From positions 14,136,001-14,200,000 of the forward strand of contig JBHGNT010000008.1 of the NCBI GenBank assembly GCA_043228905.1: a stretch of DNA of 64,000 bases, read 5' to 3'. Source of the DNA: Azolla caroliniana. Lineage: Eukaryota; Polypodiophyta. The first letter of the stretch is position 1. Each line of letters opens with the position of its first letter. The notes beneath the pieces are model-generated. The model was not told where the DNA came from. It ran no database searches and was given only the letters and a program-made list of their open reading frames with translations. Made by a program: the position numbers and the translations under genes. Positions 41,701-52,242 of this stretch are shown one piece after another.

Positions 41701-44551
41701 ACTTCTTATGGAGTTTCGCGACGTATTCGCCTGGTCATACGAGGACATGCGAGGGCTGGACCCTCAATTATATCAGCATCAGATCCACTTAGGCAAGGAC
41801 GCGAAACCAGTGGCGCAAAGACGATACCGAATGAACCCCAACTACGCCGCCAAAGTGAAGGAGGAAATCGACAAACTCCTAAGAGTGGGCTTCATCCGGC
41901 CGGTAAAGAAAGCGACGTGGCTGAGCCCCATCGTCGTCGTCCCAAAGAAGAACGGTAAAATCCGTGTGTGTGTAGATTACAGGAAACTAAATGCCGCCAC
42001 AATTACGGATGCATTCCCTCTTCCGTTCACGGATGGAGTACTGGATGCCGTCGCCGGCCATGAAGTTTATAGCTTTTTAGACGGCTTCAGCGGATACAAT
42101 CAAATCCGGATGCACCCCGACGACCAGGAGAAGACAGCGTTCGTCACCGAATGGGGGGTGTTTGTGGCCGAAGTCATGATGTTCGGCCTAAAAACGGCAC
42201 CAGCAACGTTCCAGCGAATCATCATGGAGATCTTCGGCGAATACATTCCTGCTTTCATGCAAGTTTTCCTGGATGATTTTGCAGTCTATAGCCGGGGAAA
42301 AGACCATTTGCAGCACCTACGGTTATGCCTTGAAAAGTGTAGGTTATACCGGCTAAGCTTAAACCCAGCAAAATGCATCTTTGGGGTTTCAAGTGGAATA
42401 TTGTTGGGACACATTGTAAGTAAGGAGGGCATTGCGGTCGACCCGGACAAAGTAAACGCCATACTAGGGGCACCGGCGCCGAAAACGGCCAAAGCACTAA
42501 GCCGATTCTTAGGACAGATCCGGTGGCACAGCCGGATGCTCCGTCACTTGGCTGACTTGGCTACACCATTACACGCCGCGGTACATCGGACACCGTTCCA
42601 ATGGACGGATACGGAGGATAAGGCATACAATGCCCTGAAGGTACTTTTGTCGCAAGCACCCGTCGTGCAGCCGCCGGATTGGAGCAAGGAATTTCACGTG
42701 TTCGTTGACGCGTCCGACATCGCTAATGGCAGCGCCTTAATGCAACTTACGGAGCCTAAATGGTACCAGCCGGTATATTACGCCAGCCGGAAGCTGTCCC
42801 AAGCGGAAAAGAACTATTCAACGACAGAACGGGAGGCCCTGGGCATGATCTACAGTGTAACAAAGTTTCGTCATTACCTATTGGGAAGGAAGTTCTCCTT
42901 CCATGTGGATCACTCGGCGCTCCTGTACTTAGTGTCCAAGGCGTCCTTGACCGGTAAGTTGGCCCGTTGGACCTTGCTGTTGCAGGAGTTCGAATTCGAG
43001 ATCTTCCACCGGCCCGGTATCCAGCATGCCGTAGCAGACTACCTGAGCCGGTTAGAGTCCGGAGAAGCAGGCGACGGAGTAGCGGATGAATTCCCGGACG
43101 CAGAGTTATTCCGTATCACCCCGGAAACGGCAACGGACGACACGGTGGCATCGGAAGATAGGTGGCTGACAAACATGCACCAGTTCCTAAGCACGAGCCT
43201 GCCACCAGAGGAAATGAACCGGGACGAGAGGAAACGACTGGCGGTGCAGAGCCGCAATTTCTGCCTGTTACGGGACACTCTCTACCACAAGGGAGCAGAT
43301 GGAATATGGAGACGGGCAGTCCGTAGTGACGAGATAGAAGTAATCTTATGGGAAGCACACTGTGGGGTTGCCGGAGGACATTACGCCGGGGAAGCGACGG
43401 CAAGGAAAGTATGGCAGAGCGGCTTATGGTGGCCCACGACGTTAAAAGACGCCGTCAAGTATGCTAAGGAATGTGACCTATGCCAACGAATGGGCCAGCC
43501 TACGGAGCAAGCACGGATGCCACACCAACCGGTACTTCCACTAGAGCCATTCCAGAAGTGGGGGTTGGATTTTGTCGGACCGTTCAAGCCACCGGCAATG
43601 AGAACGGGTAACCGTTATGTCATCGTGGCAACGGATTATTGCACTAAATGGGTGGAGGCTAAGGCCTTGAGAGACAATACCGCGTCATCCACAGCAAAAT
43701 TCCTGTACGAGAACATTTGGTGCCGATATGGATGTCCGATTGAACTAATCAGTGACCAAGGAGGGCACTTCCTCGGCCAGGTAGTGGAAAGCTTAACAAC
43801 GTTCTATGCCGTGGTTCATAAACGAAGCACACCGTACTACCCACAAGCGAACGGGTTAGCAGAATCCACCAACAAAACGCTGCAGAACATTCTCCGCAAA
43901 ATTATCAATGAAAACCGGACGGACTGGGACACAAAGCTCCATAGCGCGCTATGGGCGTACAGAACGGCATACAAAACAAGTATCCGGACAACGCCGTTCC
44001 GGTTAGCATTCGGCTTAGAAGCGGTCATGCCGGTGGAATTTCAGGTACCAAGCTTACGGATCCAACTACGGGAACGGCTGAATGAAAAGAAGTCGGAGGA
44101 AATGCGGCTAGCAGCACTATGCGAACTGGAGGAGCAACGGCTGGCCAGCATCCTACACATGGAACTGGAGCAACGACGACGGAAAGCGTTCGTTGACCGT
44201 CACCGGAAAGGTAATGAGAAGATGTTCGAAATCGGAAAGCCGGTGCTAGTATTCCAAACGAGGATGGGCAAGATGCCGGGTAAACTCCGGTTCAGATGGA
44301 CAGGCCTGTATTGGCTGACATGGGAATACAACGGGTCCTATCAGATAGGGACACTTGCCGGTAAAGTACTAGGCAAGTGGGTGAACGGATTTCGACTAAA
44401 GCCCTATAAAGGACCGATGCCAAAGAACCCGTTTATGCAGCTCACCGGCACTACACCGGGGAACCTGTCCGGGATCGGTACGGATCGGTCCGGAAGAAAA
44501 AGACGACGGGGAACCAGTAGCAGAGGCGAAGGAAGACACGGCAACCCGTAA
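38714..44551 (+). CDS. Gypsy-4 Gag-Pol polyprotein, 1945 aa
   Basis: A single open frame. Residues 1-210 are a basic N-terminus and a Pro/Glu repeat region, and about 212-395 the Gag core. Zinc knuckles lie at 405-418 (CTICLNAGHSAVEC), 424-437 (CVICQSKSHTTDRC) and 598-611 (CYYCRQEGHYSNQC), the last after an Arg/Tyr/Asp-rich linker. The protease box is INGGSG with Asn766 (41009-41011) in place of the catalytic Asp. RT is about 1050-1230 with FLDD at 1185-1188. RNase H starts near 1325. The integrase zinc motif is about 1547-1595, the core about 1615-1720 (GLDFVGPF, ISDQGGHF, GLAESTNKT), and the C-terminal RWTGLYW block near 1862. No chromodomain is seen. The element looks recently active, but protease loss should block maturation unless helped in trans. 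Confidence 0.93.
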   Translation: MTRPTHDLVTDRARRLAERQRRRETFQQAAQEIRSDRSFSNEIRRVAEESLRLRQTRDQDDGSSLSSLRETERLLEALASGENEAEAFSAYESDSEGGYSVHTNYQSSNDTPGGPEDDGSDTVPTPEPEPLNQGYPETQTEAVNPPTPEVEEAKPPTPTKEPAKVPEEEPVKEPEKEPEKAPAKQPEVEPERKPERYQQTPLNRGLILDDDMPFQYSKYRDDPDAEAHVHDFEQTWEANHTSQRMTREEEERSKIAEFGVTLEGPATRWRRTQDPATITTFAELKAKFLHFFHKEVDQTTMVGLFYTIRQEAGESIPQFFIRFQRMHSQLARAPPEEELRTIFLNALREPLRTVCTVIDFRGCTIDQVIDRVREMEKTSSWLTLGTLQRALPTEEDLRFRQAIQCTICLNAGHSAVECTMRTQCVICQSKSHTTDRCEYNLLNRQAPPVRRIEPRSSRDEDDDRWQRMNRYPPAQDVRYGDRQENDGRYGNRRDNYDRYERSDRYREPNRRHEQYDRDHSPGYRRHQEDYGRFYDLPRPDYRNKNKNNKKRNFKKGGHTRDPEQGTPRSQPAQNAPLTTGPTPATSNAESSNTRKEYCYYCRQEGHYSNQCPVKSYEKRPAVNMVVPEVADLQQVTTRSKGMAKEWETQEAIRKQATEWVKEANERNVADAERQKANTIGSAGGSHPENETWQALQECQITLPLGRLLQLVPRFTEGLKTVMTDGIAPPAPVLFSNPEEGPTVVDTSSPVITAIVKGHELPGTVINGGSGVNVISLRTCDALGIHEWEPCPFWLRMADTSSVRPTGLIRKLEVTIGGHTFHISAVVLQLQAQGAYPLLLGRPWLKTAHIKQNWRKNMITFRCGKAKVRVPTQPRTSNGKECTPLYAECVNMLEGFADDEEAQYLEEHPKIVPLFEIDVAEAVAPYLPQRDDTEAEPDKDAIRELRQAQEALEREMAVSQRVKASQLDEVNLGSKDESKPVHIAKEMKPEDKAAMIKLLMEFRDVFAWSYEDMRGLDPQLYQHQIHLGKDAKPVAQRRYRMNPNYAAKVKEEIDKLLRVGFIRPVKKATWLSPIVVVPKKNGKIRVCVDYRKLNAATITDAFPLPFTDGVLDAVAGHEVYSFLDGFSGYNQIRMHPDDQEKTAFVTEWGVFVAEVMMFGLKTAPATFQRIIMEIFGEYIPAFMQVFLDDFAVYSRGKDHLQHLRLCLEKCRLYRLSLNPAKCIFGVSSGILLGHIVSKEGIAVDPDKVNAILGAPAPKTAKALSRFLGQIRWHSRMLRHLADLATPLHAAVHRTPFQWTDTEDKAYNALKVLLSQAPVVQPPDWSKEFHVFVDASDIANGSALMQLTEPKWYQPVYYASRKLSQAEKNYSTTEREALGMIYSVTKFRHYLLGRKFSFHVDHSALLYLVSKASLTGKLARWTLLLQEFEFEIFHRPGIQHAVADYLSRLESGEAGDGVADEFPDAELFRITPETATDDTVASEDRWLTNMHQFLSTSLPPEEMNRDERKRLAVQSRNFCLLRDTLYHKGADGIWRRAVRSDEIEVILWEAHCGVAGGHYAGEATARKVWQSGLWWPTTLKDAVKYAKECDLCQRMGQPTEQARMPHQPVLPLEPFQKWGLDFVGPFKPPAMRTGNRYVIVATDYCTKWVEAKALRDNTASSTAKFLYENIWCRYGCPIELISDQGGHFLGQVVESLTTFYAVVHKRSTPYYPQANGLAESTNKTLQNILRKIINENRTDWDTKLHSALWAYRTAYKTSIRTTPFRLAFGLEAVMPVEFQVPSLRIQLRERLNEKKSEEMRLAALCELEEQRLASILHMELEQRRRKAFVDRHRKGNEKMFEIGKPVLVFQTRMGKMPGKLRFRWTGLYWLTWEYNGSYQIGTLAGKVLGKWVNGFRLKPYKGPMPKNPFMQLTGTTPGNLSGIGTDRSGRKRRRGTSSRGEGRHGNP

Positions 44552-44608
44552 GGAAAACGGTAAGGGTCCAAGGGGACCTACGGATGTGTAAGGTCACACA
44601 CCGTCATT

Positions 44609-44635
44609 AAAAAAAAAAAAAAAAAAAAAAAAAAA
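44609..44635 (+). repeat. Poly(A) tract between pol and extra ORF, Gypsy-4
   Basis: 27 A in a row lie 57 bases after the Gag-Pol stop and before the extra ORF. Gypsy-1 and Gypsy-2 have the same feature. Confidence 0.97.
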
Positions 44636-44790
44636 CATTAAAAATCGAGGTATGAACGGACGTGAAAGCAAGGCGCGAAAAGGTACGTAGTGGGCATTTA
44701 AGAGCCGCCACGTACTTAATACTAAATCGGTACACGACGTGCGCATGCTCGAAAAAAGGCGCCAAGACGCACAGAGAAAAAGAAGAGCGC

Positions 44791-46734
44791 ATGGAGACCT
44801 TCTTTTTTCGCGAGCCAAGAAGCACAGAAGCACCAAGGCAGTGGAAGCTGAGCAAACACGAACCTGCACGCAGAGAACCCCCGCGCTCAGAACGCTCTCT
44901 CTCTCGCTCTCACTCTCATCACCACTCTACTTCGCCATCTTCCCTCGACCTTGAAGCAGACATGGAACCACAAACGCTGTCGGAAGCGGCCAGGAAATGG
45001 TTCAGGCAACACGGACTGGAGGGGTTCTTCGCCATCATGGAGGCACCGCCGCACAGAGAAGCCGACCGGGTCATCAAGGAGCTTGCCACAGAGGTCATCA
45101 CCGAGGAAGCGATCCGTGCGCTAACAGGCCTTCCGGAGGGAGGAATCTTTCAGATCGATAACCCAACCTCGGAGCAACTCATCCGATATTTCAGTGAGTA
45201 CTCTGTTGCCGGCAAAGGCTATCGGACGCAGGGCGGCGAAGATCCGCTATTCAGGGAGATAGCTCGAGTGCTCCATGAGTACGGCCACGTGTACCCCCGA
45301 CCCCCTGTCATGCCAAAAAATCGGGCAGGGATGATCATAGCCACCTATGAAGGGATCAAGGTGGACTGGCCGGTGTTGATTGCAGACGGTTTGTGCACGG
45401 CAATCGACATGGTACGAGGAAAGGACGGCAAGGAGGGCCGGAAGCTGTGGCACGCCGTAGCTCAATGGATAACATTGCTCGTGCCGCCGGTCGAGACCGT
45501 CCAGCCAAAGAAGCGGCCAAGAGTATCGGAAGGAAGCACCTCGAAGCCGGCGTACAAACGATAGCAGCTGCTGGCGTCGAAGGCGACGAAAGGGAAGAAA
45601 CGGGTCCCAGAACCGGAGGAGGTGTCACCGGTTCGACCCGTCAAGATAACCATACGGAGACCGGGACAGAAGGAACCGGAACCCTTGACGGCACAGAAAC
45701 ATGCCGTGACGCAGGAAGAGGAAACGGAGGAGCCAGAAGAGCACCTCCAACGACGGTCAAGAAGTAGGACCGCCGAGACAGGAGGGGAGCGGTCGTACCC
45801 GCGAGAGGCAGAAACGCCCCCAACTCAACCTGAGCAAACCACAAGGGAGGAACCGGAACCGGTGCGTAGGGAACCGGTCTTGTCGACTTCTATAGAAGAA
45901 GTCATTCCAACGGCTCCGGAGACGGCGAGAACCGGAACTCAACAGCCGGCGAGCCCAGCCAGAACACACGGCGGCCAAGCAGTAGAACCAGAACGGCATA
46001 TGCAGGCACTCAGGCCAGACAATTCCACAGTGAATGAGCCGACCCGACCAGTACAGCAACAAGGCACCAGTAGCATGTGGCTACGGTGGGTAGGCGAGCA
46101 AATCGCCGGAGTGGTCGAGTATATAGAGGCGGAGGAGAGAGCGCACCAGGAACGGTTGCTCGTCACAACCGTAGATCTAGAAACGGCCCGGTCCAAAATC
46201 CGGAGCCTTGAACAAGACTTGGACAGGGTCACAAGGGAAATGGCTCAAGTGGCTTTGACAACACAAGTCCAAGCACCGGTGACTCCGGGCAATGTACAGA
46301 ATAAAGCGGCAGATCAACCTGTACATAGCAATCAGACCCCGGCAACGGAAACCGTTCCGGAGAGAAATGCGGCACAAGCCCAAGAGCTTGCGGATTTAAA
46401 GGATGAGCTAGCTGCCCAAGAAGCGCTGAGGAGCCGCGAAAGAGAATTGAAGACGGCAGCGGAGGCAGAACTCAAAAAGACTGCTGAGAATCTACGCCGG
46501 GCCGAGGAGAGCTTACGGAAAGGCCACCAAGCGTACGACCGGCTCAAGGAGGAGAAGGAGAAAATGCTGCAAGAGAAGGAGAGACTCCGGAGGAACGCCG
46601 AAACAGAAGTAGAGCGCCTGAAGGAGGAACTCCGGCAGGTAAAGGACCGGGAGGACCGGAACCATCGCCAGATCAACGGCAAGCTCAAACAAAAGACGGA
46701 GGAATTTGAGCAATTGCACCGGGAGTATAAACGG
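44791..46734 (+). pseudogene. Gypsy-4 extra ORF, part 1
   Basis: The first in-frame ATG is 44791 (METFFFREPRSTEAP); Gypsy-1 starts about 20 codons earlier at an ATG absent here. The conserved domain is present: YFSEYS, GG.D.LFREIARVLHEY, MPKNRAGMIIATYE, VDWPVL, then a basic PKKRPRV stretch. TAG at 45562-45564 replaces Gln. The same frame then continues to 46734 through a Pro/Glu-rich linker and the start of the coiled coil (ELAAQEALRSRERELK). Copia-2 cuts it. The rest is at 52243-53816. Confidence 0.8.
46083..46734. repeat. 652-bp direct repeat flanking Copia-2, left copy
   Basis: This is repeated at 52243-52894 in the same orientation with equal length and about four substitutions by eye. 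The two copies sit directly against the two ends of Copia-2. Confidence 0.93.
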
Positions 46735-46823
46735 TGTTGGGATTTTCGGTCCCTCCGGATGGGATGTCCGGAGATGAATGACGGCAAGCCTGGTTGCGGT
46801 TACGGAACCGGAGGATGAAGAGA

Positions 46824-46995
46824 AGACCCCGGCTACGGAGCCGGATGACGAAGACCCGGCTACGGAGCCAGATGATGAAGACCCCGGCTACGGAGCCGGA
46901 TGACGAAGACCCGGCTACGGAGCCGGATGATGAAGACCTCGGCTACGGAGCCGGATGACGAAGAGAAGACCCCGGCTACGGAGCCGGATGATGAA
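46824..46995 (+). repeat. U3 tandem repeat of Copia-2 5' LTR
   Basis: ggctacggagcc recurs six times at 27-32-bp spacing (about 46831, 46859, 46886, 46913, 46941, 46973). The 3' LTR has four units (51650-51775). Confidence 0.9.
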
Positions 46996-47023
46996 TGTAC
47001 CCGGAGAGAGATCCGGATGCGGG

Positions 47024-47106
47024 GACATATTTGTGAATATGTTTGCCAAGGGCCCTTGAGGCTATATTTGTAAATAGCCCGAAAGTCATATGTGTATAAA
47101 TATGAC
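47024..47106 (+). promoter_or_regulatory. Copia-2 LTR palindromic TATA module
   Basis: acatat/atatgt, ggctat/atagcc and gtcatat/atatgac inverted repeats lie in series; the last encloses gtgtataa. The module is conserved with the Copia-1 and Copia-3 LTRs, while the sequence around it has diverged more. Confidence 0.6.
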
Positions 47107-47172
47107 TTAGGGCAAACAGTTTAAGTTGTTGCTTATTTTTCTTGTTTCACTCAGAGAGAGAAAAGAGAGCAG

Positions 47173-47207
<35 letters not shown>

Positions 47208-47474
47208 GAAGAGGTCGTTGCCTCTGTGTATTACCGCCGCCTGTGGCGAAGACAGTGAGTTCAAGGTTGTTGCCTTGAAGCTTCACCATTGTACATCTCT
47301 GTTCATAGTGATAGTTGGAGTTTGAGGACTCCCGTGGTTTTTTCCCATTTAGGGTTTTCCACGTAAAATATCCTGTGTACTCTTCTCTCTATTGTCTTCG
47401 TGTACTTTGTATTTCCTATTTTCTGTGAGTTGATCCTATTCCTCGGTTGTGGCCGAGCACCGTGAGCAACAAAT

Positions 47475-47486
47475 TGGTATCAGAGC
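47475..47486 (+). promoter_or_regulatory. Copia-2 primer-binding site
   Basis: TGGTATCAGAGC, the exact initiator-tRNA-Met complement typical of plant copia elements, lies three bases after the LTR. Confidence 0.95.
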
Positions 47487-47502
47487 GACGGTAACACAGA
47501 AA

Positions 47503-50199
47503 ATGGAAGGCGGCGGTAGTGGGCCTCCGGGCATGATGGTGTTGAACTCATAGAACTACGCCGACTGGAAGATAAAGATGGAAGACCTTCTCATCGTCCG
47601 AGACCTGTACGAACCGATCGACAATGCCGAGATACCCAAGGGGGTAATAGAGTCGGAGTGGAAGCTCCTGAACCGGAAAGCCGTAGCGACGATCCGGCAA
47701 TATGTCGATGTAAGTGTCCTGCAACATGTGACGAACGATACGAACGCCTATGAGATGTGGAAGAAGCTGTCGGGCCTCTATGAGAGGAAGAATGCGTTGA
47801 ACCGGACCTCCCTGATGAGGAAGATAGTGAACCTCAAGTACCGGGACGGCGAGAATATGGTGGAACACGTGAGCACGTTCATGGGATTCGTGAACCAGCT
47901 TGCGGCGATCAAGTTCCCGTTGGAGGATGCAATGCAAGCCATCATTCTGATGTGTACATTGCCAGAAAGCTGGGAGAACTTGGTGGTGACTCTCAGCACC
48001 TCCTGCACCGAAGATAACTTGTCCCTACAAACGGTAAAGACAAGTATTTTGAATGAAGAAGCGCGTCGGAGAGATAAAGAACCGGCCTCCGATCCGAAGA
48101 TGCTGCTTACCGAATCGGATCGGGGAAGACAACGGAACCGGAGTCCGCAAAGACGGGAGAAGTCGGGGACCCGGTCGCAGTCAAGAGGAAGACCCACATG
48201 TTTCCACTGTGGGAAGCCGGGGCACTTCCGGAAGAATTGTCGGTATTACCGAAAGGACAACGGAGCCGACGACACCGATTCGAAGAAGTCACCGGAGCGA
48301 AACGGTGCATACCGGGGAGCCACGGACCGGAGAGGTCCGGATCGGCGAGGGCAAGACCGAAAAGGAACGACGGCACTCGCGGCAAGTGAAGAAGAGATAA
48401 TGCTCATTACCGAAGAGAGGGAGCTGAACCTTGCCAGTGAAGAGATGACCTGGGTGGTCGATTCCGGAGCGTCGTTCCACCTGACCCCGGAGAAGAAATA
48501 CTTCTCATCCTACACAGCCGGTGAGCATGGCTGTGTCCGGATGGGAAATGAAGGTACATGCCGGATTGCCGGCATAGGAGACGTGTGGCTGATGACATCA
48601 ACCGGATGCAAGATGCTGCTGAAGGATGTACGACACGTTCCGGAGGTCCGATTGAACCTGATTTCGGCCGGGAGGCTAGACGATGAAGGCTACACGGGTA
48701 GCATCCGGAACGGTGTCATGAAGTTCAGCAAAGGGAGCCTGGTAGTGGCTCGGGCCCGGAAGGTCAACACACTGTACCTGATGAATTCTCGGCTATGTCC
48801 GGAGGAGCTGAACGTGGCAGCCGATACTGCCGGTGAGCTGTGGCACAAGAGACTGTGTCACATGAGTGAGAAGGGGATGAAGAGGCTTGCAGAAGACAAC
48901 CTTATTCCAGTGAAGCATGTGCACCTGGAGAAGTGCACCGATTGCCTGGCCGGTAAGCACAACCGGACCTCCTTCCGCTCAAGACCACCGATGAGACGTA
49001 GTGTACCATTGGAGTTGGTACACACTGATGTGTGCCAGGTAGAAACGAAGTCACATGGCGGAGCCCAGTACTTCGTAACATTCATAGATGACCATAGCCG
49101 GAAGCTGTGGACGGCACCGTTGAAGACAAAGGACCAAGTATTGTCCGTCTTCAAAGAACTCCACGCGAGAGTGGAAAGGGAATCCGGCAGGGAGCTGAAA
49201 GCGATACGAGCGGATAACGGAGGGGAATACCGGGGGCAGTTCCAGGAGTACTGTCGCTCGAAGGGAATCCGGCTCGAGTTTACTGTGCCGAAGACGCCGG
49301 AACTGAACGGGCTGGCCGAGAGGATGAACCGGACCATAATGGAGAGGGTCCGGAGTATGTTAGCACATGCGAAATTACCCAAGGGACTTTGGGCTGAGGC
49401 AATGTCGACGGCGACATATGTGATAAATAGATCACCCTCAGTACCCCTGGATGGAGACACGCCACAGAGAGTGTGGACCGGTAAGGAAGTGTCCTACCGG
49501 CATCTGAAGGTGTTCGGGTGTCTCGCATACGTGCATGTGGCAAAGGACCGGAGAGGAAAGTTAGATCCAAAGACCCGGCCATGCATATTCCTCGGTTACG
49601 GCGACGACGAGTTCGGCTACCGAGTATGGGACCCGGTCGACAAGAAGATATTCAGGAGTCGAGATATCATCTTCATGGAGGACAAGACACTCGCCAACTG
49701 GGAGTCGGAGAAGAAGATGAAGAGCTCCAAGTCGACCAGTGAGAATCAACTCTACGAGGAGCAGTCCCGACCGGCAAGGGACCGGTTAGCACTCGAGGAT
49801 CCGGCCGAAGACGGTGAAGAAACAGAACCGGCCGAGGAAGATGAAACAGATACCGGAACCGGCCCCGATCCCGAAATGGATTCGGATGAAGAGGAAACGG
49901 AGGAGCCGGTTACCGAAGCTCCGGAACGGAGATATCCTCTAAGAGAGAGAAGGGCCCCCCGGAGATTTCCGGAACCAGAACACGTGCTGCTAACCGACGA
50001 GGGGGAGCCGGAGAGTCTTGAAGAAGCAAAGCTTGACACCCATAGCCGCAGGTGGTTAAGTGCCATGCAGGAGGAGATGGATTCTCTGCATGAGAATCAC
50101 ACATATGAACTTGTGGAGTTGCCGAAAGGAAAGCGGGCACTTCGAAACAAGTGGGTGTTCAAGCTGAAACCGGGAGATACAAAGCCAGGATCGTGGTGA
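47503..50199 (+). pseudogene. Copia-2 gag, protease, integrase, RT start
   Basis: The likely original start is ATG 47503; codon 17 is TAG (47551-47553). The next in-frame ATG is 47578, giving 873 codons. Numbered from 47578: Gag helical region to about 180, zinc knuckle 208-221 (CFHCGKPGHFRKNC), protease near 295 (VVDSGASFHLTP). The integrase zinc region is near 420 (ELWHKRLCHMSEKG, EKCTDCLAGK), with its catalytic triad in LVHTDVC, IRADNGGEY and NGLAERMN. An acidic linker and the RT start (LSAMQEEMDSLHENHTYEL) follow. A deletion near 50180 shifts the frame, and the rest of RT is in the next frame. It is disabled by one stop and one frameshift. Confidence 0.9.
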
Positions 50200-51557
50200 A
50201 GGGGTTCCAGCAGAAGAAGGGCGTCGACTTCGACGAGATATTTGCCCCGGTAGTGAAGATGACCTCCATCCGGACGGTGCTGAGCATAGCGGCAAGCATG
50301 GACCTCGAGGTAGAACAGATGGACGTGAAGACGGCATTCCTTCACGGTAACCTCGAAGAAGAGATCTACATGCAACAACCGGAAGGATTCGAGAAGAAAG
50401 GGAAGGAGCACCTGGTATGCCGGTTGAAGAAGAGCCTTTACGGACTGAAGCAGGCTCCCCGGCAGTGGTACCGGAAGTTCGACTCCTTCATGACCGACGA
50501 AGGGTACCACAAAACGCAGTCCGATCACTGCGTGTTTGTGAAGAAGTTCGAAGGAGGAGACTTTCTAATACTCCTCCTGTACGTGGACGACATGTTGATC
50601 GTCGGACGGGACCAGGTCAAGATACGGATGCTGAAGAAGGCTCTTCACCGAACCTTCTCAATGAAGGACCTGGGTCCGGCGAGGCAAATACTAGGCATGC
50701 ACATCATCCGGGACCGGAAGAAGAAGCAGTTGTGGCTGTCACAGGAGAAGTACGTGACTAAGGTGCTTCACCGGTTCAACATGTCGGAAGCAAGACCGGT
50801 CGGGTCAACCCTCCCGGCAAACTGCAAGTTGTCCAGCAAGCAAAGCCCCAAGACAAAGGCTGAGAAGGAGGACATGATGAAAGTTCCATATGCCTCTGCC
50901 GTCGGAAGCTTGATGTACGCAATGGTGTGTACAAGACCGGACATTGGATACGCAGTCGGAGTGGTGAGCCGGTATATGAGTAATCCCGGCAAGGAGCATT
51001 GGAACGCGGTCAAATGGATACTCCGATACCTGAAAGGCACAACAAACGTGTGCCTTCGATTCGGCTCCGGTAAGCCCGAACTCGACGGCTTTACCGATTC
51101 GGATATGTCGGCTGATGCAGATACCAGCCGGTCCACATCAGGGTATGTGATGACGTATGCAGGGGGAGCTGTTTCGTGGCAGTCAAGGCTACAGAAGACG
51201 GTTGCACTGTCAACCACGGAGGCGGAGTACATGGCGGCTGTTGAAGCCGGCAAGGAAATAATATGGATGAAGGACTTCATTAGAGAGCTCGGTATCCGGC
51301 AGGAGGAGTACCGACTCTACTGCGACAGTCAGAGTGCCATCCACCTTGCGAAGAATGCGGCCTATCACTCCCGGACGAAACACATCCAGCGGAGATACCA
51401 CTGGATCCGGGAAAGGATAGAAGACAAGGAGTTCGTGCTGACGAAGATCCACACGGACGAGAACGGGTCGGATATGCTGACCAAGGTACTTTCACCCGAC
51501 AAGCTGGAAGCATGCCAGAAGAGGATCGGATTGGAGAGACATCCCATGCCGAAGTGA
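50180..51557 (+). pseudogene. Copia-2 RT and RNase H
   Basis: This continues the polyprotein after the frameshift: RYKARIVVKGFQQKK, FDEIFAPVVKMTSIRTVLS, DVKTAFLHGNL, catalytic YVDD (LLLYVDDMLIVG). RNase H follows (DGFTDSDMSADADTS, STTEAEYMA, YCDSQSAIHLAKN) to the C-terminus just before the purine tract. All catalytic residues recognisable by eye are intact. Comparison with Copia-1 suggests a loss of about ten bases at the shift. Confidence 0.9.
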
Positions 51558-51567
51558 AGGGGGAGTT
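51556..51567 (+). promoter_or_regulatory. Copia-2 polypurine tract
   Basis: gaagggggag followed by tt lies immediately before the 3' LTR, the usual plus-strand primer position. Confidence 0.85.
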
Positions 51568-51951
51568 TGTTGGGATTTTCGGTCCCTCCGGATGGGATGT
51601 CCGGAGATGAATGACGGCAAGCCTGGTTGCGGTTACGGAACCGGAGCCAGATGATGAAGACCCCGGCTACGGAGCCGGATGACGAAGACCCGGCTATGGA
51701 GCCGGATGATGAAGACCTCGGCTACGGAGCCGGATGACGAAGAGAAGACCCCGGCTACGGAGCCGGATGATGAATGTACCCGGAGAGAGATCCGGATGCG
51801 GGGACATATTTGTGAATATGTTTGCCAAGGGCCCTTGAGGCTATATTTGTAAATAGCCCGAAAGTCATATGTGTATAAATATGACTTAGGGCAAACAGTT
51901 TAAGTTGTTGCTTATTTTTCTTGTTTCACTCAGAGAGAGAAAAGAGAGCAG

Positions 51952-51984
<33 letters not shown>

Positions 51985-52242
51985 GAAGAGGTCGTTGCCT
52001 CTGTGTATTACCGCCGCCTGTGGCGAAGACAGTGAGTTCAAGGTTGTTGCCTTGAAGCTTCACCATTGTACATCTCTGTTCATAGTGATAGTTGGAGTTT
52101 GAGGACTCCCGTGGTTTTTTCCCATTTAGGGTTTTCCACGTAAAATATCCTGTGTACTCTTCTCTCTATTGTCTTCGTGTACTTTGTATTTCCTATTTTC
52201 TGTGAGTTGATCCTATTCCTCGGTTGTGGCCGAGCACCGTGA
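51568..52242 (+). mobile_element. Copia-2 3' LTR, 3'-truncated
   Basis: 675 bp. It has four U3 repeat units instead of six and lacks the terminal gcaaca of the 5' LTR. It is otherwise nearly identical to it. Confidence 0.9.

Larger units (their letters stand above)
46735..47471 (+). mobile_element. Copia-2 5' LTR
   Basis: 737 bp, TGTTGGGATTTTCGG to GCAACA. It contains six U3 repeat units, the palindromic TATA module (47024-47106) and a GA run (about 47177-47206). Confidence 0.92.
46735..52242 (+). mobile_element. Copia-2, nearly intact Ty1/copia element
   Basis: The 5' LTR is 46735-47471 and the 3' LTR 51568-52242. The 3' LTR lacks the last six bases (gcaaca) and joins a duplicated piece of the host element instead of a simple 5-bp target duplication. 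The primer site is exact. The Gag-Pol frame has one stop near its start and one frameshift in RT. It is inserted in the extra ORF of Gypsy-4, so it is younger than that insertion. It belongs to the same family group as Copia-1 and Copia-3. Confidence 0.93.
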
